A DNA stretch of 64,000 nucleotides, taken from contig NC_008700.1 of the NCBI RefSeq assembly GCF_000015245.1, forward strand, positions 1,122,001-1,186,000, in the 5' to 3' direction. The position numbers were made by a program, and so were the translations under genes. Under the pieces are notes generated by a model. It searched no databases. It was not told where the DNA came from and saw nothing but the letters and a program-made list of their open reading frames with translations. The DNA comes from Shewanella amazonensis SB2B (GTDB taxonomy: Bacteria; Pseudomonadota; Gammaproteobacteria; Enterobacterales; Shewanellaceae). How positions within the stretch are numbered: the stretch's first letter is position 1; every line of letters begins with the position of its first letter. Positions 60,031 to 64,000 of the stretch are shown here, one piece after another.

Positions 60031-60981
60031 ATGGAAAACACCTCTGAGTATGTGCTGCAAAACCGTCTTCACGCTTTGGCGACTTCCGGTCAGTGCCAAT
60101 TGAGCCTGTATGAAGAAGGGCAAGCGCCACAAGGAGAGCGGGTGCGATTGGTGTGGGCAACCAAAGCAACTGAGGAGCTGATTTTTGCTCGTCTGGCAGA
60201 GCTTAACTGCGCGGCTGCCCCCTTGGTGAGACGCAATGCCCTCAGCGGGCTGGAGTTGGTATCCAAGGGAGAGGGTAATCTGTCGGCCGCATTTGATGGC
60301 ATAGCCGGTCTTGAAGTTTTGCCTGTGACCGAATCCCTGCCGTCACTGCGACATCCGGGACTACTGGTGATGGATATGGACTCTACCGCTATCAAGATTG
60401 AATGTATCGATGAGCTTGCCGCCATGGCGGGTGTGGGTGAAGCCGTCGCCGAAGTTACCGAGCGGGCCATGCAGGGTGAGTTGGATTTCAAGCAGAGCCT
60501 GCGTCAACGGGTGGCCAAGCTTGCCGGTGCCGATGCCGGTATTATCGATACCCTGTGCGCCCGCTTGCCGCTGATGGACGGGTTGACCGAGATGCTGGCC
60601 GAGCTAAAGGGGCATGGCTGGAAGCTGGTGGTCGCCTCAGGCGGCTTCACCCCTTTTGTGGGGCACCTCAAGGCGACTCTTGGGTTGGACGCCGCCTTTG
60701 CCAACGAGCTGGTCATTGCCGATGGTAAGCTGGTGGGCGAAGTGACTGGCACAGTGGTGGATGCCAACTTCAAGGCCGATGTGGTCAGTCGCCTTGGCGA
60801 TGAATACGGTATTAAAGACGGCCAACGCCTCGCCATCGGCGATGGTGCCAACGATATACCCATGGTGCAGCGAGCCGACTTTGGTATCGCTTTTCATGCC
60901 AAACCCAAACTGGCCGCCGCTGCCGATGCCCGTATTCACACTCTGGATTTGCGGGTGCTTCCCTTCTTGCTGCAAGCGTGA
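60031..60981 (+). CDS. serB: Phosphoserine phosphatase
   Basis: This HAD-superfamily enzyme performs the last step of serine synthesis. The protein has 316 residues: an N-terminal regulatory region (about 1-105) and a catalytic domain with DMDST (115-119; nucleophile Asp115, acid Asp117), the substrate-binding ECIDELAAMAGVGEAV, VASGGFTPFVGHL, and GDGANDIPM near the C-terminus. It is divergent from ytjB; the same pairing occurs in E. coli. Confidence 0.95.
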   Translation: MENTSEYVLQNRLHALATSGQCQLSLYEEGQAPQGERVRLVWATKATEELIFARLAELNCAAAPLVRRNALSGLELVSKGEGNLSAAFDGIAGLEVLPVTESLPSLRHPGLLVMDMDSTAIKIECIDELAAMAGVGEAVAEVTERAMQGELDFKQSLRQRVAKLAGADAGIIDTLCARLPLMDGLTEMLAELKGHGWKLVVASGGFTPFVGHLKATLGLDAAFANELVIADGKLVGEVTGTVVDANFKADVVSRLGDEYGIKDGQRLAIGDGANDIPMVQRADFGIAFHAKPKLAAAADARIHTLDLRVLPFLLQA

Positions 60982-61072
60982 ACTCCGAGGGTTTGAGTAA
61001 TTGCTCTTGAGTTTTGTCTGTGCTCTGGTTTAGCCTGATTGAATATAGGCCCAGGCACAGACCTTGATAACC

Positions 61073-62050
61073 ATGACAGCGATTTTGACTCAAGCTTCAT
61101 CCAACTCTCTGCAAAAAGACACGATTTTCCAGCAATCGTTGTTTTTACCTTACGACGGCGGTCAGTTGCACCTGAGGCATATCAGTCCCGCTTCCCCTGC
61201 TGCTGCGCGCTCCCCCTTGCTGATGCTTCATGGTGCCATGTCCAACGGCCGGGTGTTTTACAGTGAGTCCGGGCGGGGGCTGGCGAGCTTTTTGGCCCGG
61301 CAGGGGTTTGAGGTGTATGTCCTCGATACGGCGGGACGGGGCCTCAGTACTCCCAAGCTGTCCAAAGGCGTTGATCCGGGGCAGGGCAAGGTGATCCGTG
61401 AACAGTTACCCCTGGTACAGGCATTCATTCTTGAGCGCCATCCGTTAACGCAGGGGGTACACTGGTGTGGCCACTCCTGGGGTGGGGTTCTCATGGCAAG
61501 CAGTTTGGTGAGATACCCGGATATGGCCGCCAGGGTACGATCTTTACTGACTTTTGGCAGCAAAAGAACCATACGAACCCGCTCATTGAAAAAATGGTGG
61601 ATGGTGGACATGTTCTGGAACCGGCTTGCACCTGCCATCGCCACACAGCGCGGTTATTTACCCGCCGATAGCCTGAAACTCGGTATGGATAACGAGAGTA
61701 TCAGTTCCCTGTGCGAGAGTATCGACTGGGTCCGTGGTGATTGGATAGATCATGATGACGGCTTTGATTACGCAGCAGCCGCAAGGGTTAAAGGTATACC
61801 GCCAGCCTGGTTTATTGCCGGCGCCCGGGATACTGTGCTGGGTAACCCCAGTGATGTGAAAGACATGATGGCAGAATGCTGCGCTGCTGATGCCCGCTTT
61901 ACCTTGCTGTCCAGGGCGCATGGATATCGCCACGACTATGACCATGCGGGCATGCTGACACATCTTGATGCCCCATCAGATCATTTTATGGAGGTAGCAG
62001 ACTGGTTGCTTGGTTTTGATATGACGGCGCTCAAAGACCCGGTTAACTGA
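61073..62050 (+). CDS. Alpha/beta hydrolase of unknown substrate
   Basis: This is a 325-residue alpha/beta-hydrolase fold protein. The oxyanion stretch LMLHGAMSNGRVFYSESGRGLA is followed by the nucleophile elbow GHSWGG (Ser135), a probable acid in GARDTVLG (Asp), and a late His in RAHGYRHDYDHAGM. It has no signal peptide or membrane segment. The N-terminal 25 residues are polar and not part of the fold. The best start is ATG 61073; TTG 61064 is in frame, and neither has a good ribosome-binding site. A lipase, esterase or lactonase is possible. It is convergent with the PilZ gene, 9 bases apart. Confidence 0.75.
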   Translation: MTAILTQASSNSLQKDTIFQQSLFLPYDGGQLHLRHISPASPAAARSPLLMLHGAMSNGRVFYSESGRGLASFLARQGFEVYVLDTAGRGLSTPKLSKGVDPGQGKVIREQLPLVQAFILERHPLTQGVHWCGHSWGGVLMASSLVRYPDMAARVRSLLTFGSKRTIRTRSLKKWWMVDMFWNRLAPAIATQRGYLPADSLKLGMDNESISSLCESIDWVRGDWIDHDDGFDYAAAARVKGIPPAWFIAGARDTVLGNPSDVKDMMAECCAADARFTLLSRAHGYRHDYDHAGMLTHLDAPSDHFMEVADWLLGFDMTALKDPVN

Positions 62051-62059
62051 GGGCGCAAT

Positions 62060-64000
62060 TTACTGACTGAGTGCGCTGAAACGCAGCACAACTTCGTCTG
62101 TGACATCCAATAATTCACCTACACCGACAATGCGCCACAATTGCTCTTCAAGTTGCTTGGCCTTGTGCTGCGCGTGTATGTGTATGTATTCCAGCTCGCG
62201 GCGAATACAGCTGTTGTCTGGTTTGCCTGTGGCACCGCGGTAAAGACGGATAGCCATAAACTTACCCACCTGATTACTCTGGTTGATAAAGTTCAGTTGC
62301 GCCTCGACCGATGCCAGATCGTCTGAAGGGACAAACTTCAGCAGTATGCCGCCACGGGACTGACGTATGACCTGGACAAACAGCTCAACGTAGCTCATTT
62401 CATCGTTAGGGCGCAGGGTTCGTATGGGGTCCAGTACAGCCTGTTTCAGTATGCCATTGCCAAGCAGAGGTGCCAGATTATAGTGCTGGGGCTCAGTGCT
62501 CAGCGCGGCAAACATGTCGGTTATGTCATGGCCCTGCACGCTGGTACCGAGGAAGCTGACAACCTGAGTCTTGGCGGTTTTTTCGATAAAGAAAGGTACG
62601 CCATACAGCTTTCGCATCACCAGATTTTTCAGACCGTCCGACAGCTCTTTAATGTCGCTGTTGTTTTCGCTCAGCTGGGTCAGCTTCTCCCGATTGTGGA
62701 CAATCAGCTTGTTGAGAAACTCGACCCCGGGATGCACTTCATGGCCAATGATGGCGGCAAGGTGCAGTACCATGCCGTCCTTGCGTGATTTCACCAGGCG
62801 ATAGGGCAGGTCGACCAAGCGACTTTTACCGGCAATCGCCTGCAGCTTTGGCAGCGACAGCGTCACCGGCTTACCTTCTTCAAAGGCTGCGGCCTTATCC
62901 AATATCACCTGTAGTCCACGACTTGAAATGTCGTTACTCAGTCCCTGTACCTTCAAACCGCCCTGGTGAATTTCTGCCAGGGTTTTAAAGGCAAACCTGG
63001 CCTCCCGTCGCCGCTCGCTGAATTCCAGTGACACCTGTTTAATGCTGCTTTGAACAGCCTTCTTTTGACCATAGACTTTAAGCGCGTTGGCGTTGGCATT
63101 GTTATACCAGCCTTTATATTGCGATTTGGCCGGTTCGTGGGTCAGGTCCATCAACTGCAGCACGTGGCTGAAGCTGGCGAGCTGCTGCTCTGTCAGGGCG
63201 GAATAGTTTTCCGCGTCTCCGGGGATCACCGAACTTTTGTATCGCTTGCCGTGGTCTATGGTATCCAGGGTTAACTTAAACACCCGCCAACTGGGTTTAC
63301 CTGCACCGAAACCGAAAAAGAGCTCCCGCTCTTTACGGTGTTTGAGCTCCGCGAGGGTAGCTGAATAGAAAAACAGTTTGCCGTTGGCATTATGGGTGAA
63401 GCAAAAAAAGGTGCGGTGATCGGCGTCTTCGGGATAACGAAGTGCCATGCCCATTCGGCCTTGGGTCAACATGCCTTCCAATTGGCTGATGTCGTTCTCA
63501 TCCTGGAAATAATGCAAAATTGCCTGATTATCAGGACTTAACAATAAATGGCTTAACCTGGGTTTATCGCCCCGGTTGTCCAGAAACAGCGGTAAATGTG
63601 GTAAATGAGGCAGGTAATGGCGCTCAAACCCAAGACCTGTGGCCGTGACCAGCACGTCGTTGATATCAACCTTGTAGCGAAACTTATAGCCACGAATGAG
63701 ATTGGCGAGCATCTCTGACAGGCCTTCAGAGCCGCCAAGTCGCTTGAGTCGCATCCAGGTAAATTCGCCATTGCCTTCGGCACTGACTATCTGATATTCC
63801 ACCCCATGCTGCAGATCTTCGTAATAAAACTCCTGGCTGAGCTCAACCAGTTTTACCTTTAAAGGTATGTCGAGGGAAAACGGGTGTCTCGACGGCAATC
63901 GTATGCGGGCACCACCCACCGACAGATCGGCTGTGATCCCGGGGATTTCACCTCGCCCCGGCTGGGACACCAGAATTTTCATGCTGTAATTCATCCGCTC
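62060..64000 (-). CDS. Large PilZ-domain protein, N-terminus cut by window end
   Basis: The frame stays open to the last base of the window, so at least 646 residues are visible and the true start lies outside (ATG 63994 is internal or uncertain). The first PilZ domain shows ADLSVGGARIRLPS (D-x-S-x-x-G); its RxxxR part may be just outside. A central region of about 200 residues, with no family I recognise, contains alternating hydrophobic strands. A second PilZ domain follows from about residue 325 with RREAR and NDISSRGLQ. The C-terminal 230 residues look soluble. It is probably a cyclic di-GMP effector; the target is unknown. Confidence 0.8.
   Translation of the reverse strand, partial: ERMNYSMKILVSQPGRGEIPGITADLSVGGARIRLPSRHPFSLDIPLKVKLVELSQEFYYEDLQHGVEYQIVSAEGNGEFTWMRLKRLGGSEGLSEMLANLIRGYKFRYKVDINDVLVTATGLGFERHYLPHLPHLPLFLDNRGDKPRLSHLLLSPDNQAILHYFQDENDISQLEGMLTQGRMGMALRYPEDADHRTFFCFTHNANGKLFFYSATLAELKHRKERELFFGFGAGKPSWRVFKLTLDTIDHGKRYKSSVIPGDAENYSALTEQQLASFSHVLQLMDLTHEPAKSQYKGWYNNANANALKVYGQKKAVQSSIKQVSLEFSERRREARFAFKTLAEIHQGGLKVQGLSNDISSRGLQVILDKAAAFEEGKPVTLSLPKLQAIAGKSRLVDLPYRLVKSRKDGMVLHLAAIIGHEVHPGVEFLNKLIVHNREKLTQLSENNSDIKELSDGLKNLVMRKLYGVPFFIEKTAKTQVVSFLGTSVQGHDITDMFAALSTEPQHYNLAPLLGNGILKQAVLDPIRTLRPNDEMSYVELFVQVIRQSRGGILLKFVPSDDLASVEAQLNFINQSNQVGKFMAIRLYRGATGKPDNSCIRRELEYIHIHAQHKAKQLEEQLWRIVGVGELLDVTDEVVLRFSALSQ

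Overview
This window looks like a chromosomal segment of a Shewanella species (Gammaproteobacteria, Alteromonadales). Three things point there: the run secG-tRNA-Leu-tRNA-fMet-rimP-nusA-infB-rbfA-truB-rpsO-pnp, the deoCABD-ytjB-serB block, and an N-acetylglucosamine (GlcNAc) locus of the Shewanella type (nagR, nagK, SIS-type nagB-II, nagA, nagX, nagP, hexosaminidase, dedicated chemoreceptor). The species call is inference; S. amazonensis or a close relative fits what I remember. There are no insertion sequences, prophages, CRISPR arrays or rRNA genes.

Layout. 1-6.8 kb: minor-pilin cluster of a type IV pilus (end of pilW, pilX, pilY1, pilE-like pilin, a small secreted protein), then two opposite-strand GspH/FimT pseudopilins; this part is visibly richer in A+T than the rest. 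7-8.9 kb: glnB and a type II NADH dehydrogenase. 8.9-27.5 kb: the GlcNAc/chitin-oligosaccharide regulon, made up of the LacI-family repressor gene nagR, a TonB-dependent receptor, a FAD-dependent halogenase-like protein, a SapC protein, a binding protein plus chemoreceptor, a GH20 hexosaminidase, nagK-nagB-nagA-nagX and nagP. Four copies of an 18-bp palindrome (consensus AATGACAGCGTTGTCATT) lie upstream of its transcription units. 27.7-27.9 kb: tRNA-Thr and tRNA-Phe. 28.2-36.7 kb: cytochrome b561, YceI, greA, yhbY, rlmE, ftsH, folP, glmM, tpiA, secG. 36.7-48 kb: two tRNAs and the rimP-to-pnp translation/RNA operon, with an inverted GGDEF-EAL gene between rpsO and pnp. 48-51.9 kb: nlpI, prfC, a DUF5363-like small protein and a TatD-family nuclease. 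52-59 kb: nucleoside uptake and catabolism (nupC, OmpK/Tsx-like channel, deoCABD). 59.1-64 kb: ytjB, serB, an alpha/beta hydrolase and a large PilZ protein cut by the window end.

The GlcNAc locus forms a full pathway: outer-membrane entry (TonB receptor), oligosaccharide cleavage (lipoprotein hexosaminidase), sensing (binding protein and chemoreceptor), inner-membrane entry (NagP), phosphorylation (NagK), deacetylation (NagA) and deamination/isomerisation (NagB-II), all apparently under NagR. The observation I consider most likely to be new is a compact unit at 16.05-16.28 kb. A promoter sharing a 12-bp core with the TonB-receptor promoter is followed by a NagR operator, a 28-codon open frame with a good ribosome-binding site, and a strong intrinsic terminator, all just ahead of the sensing/hexosaminidase genes. 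It is either a NagR-controlled small protein or RNA, or an attenuating leader for the downstream operon.
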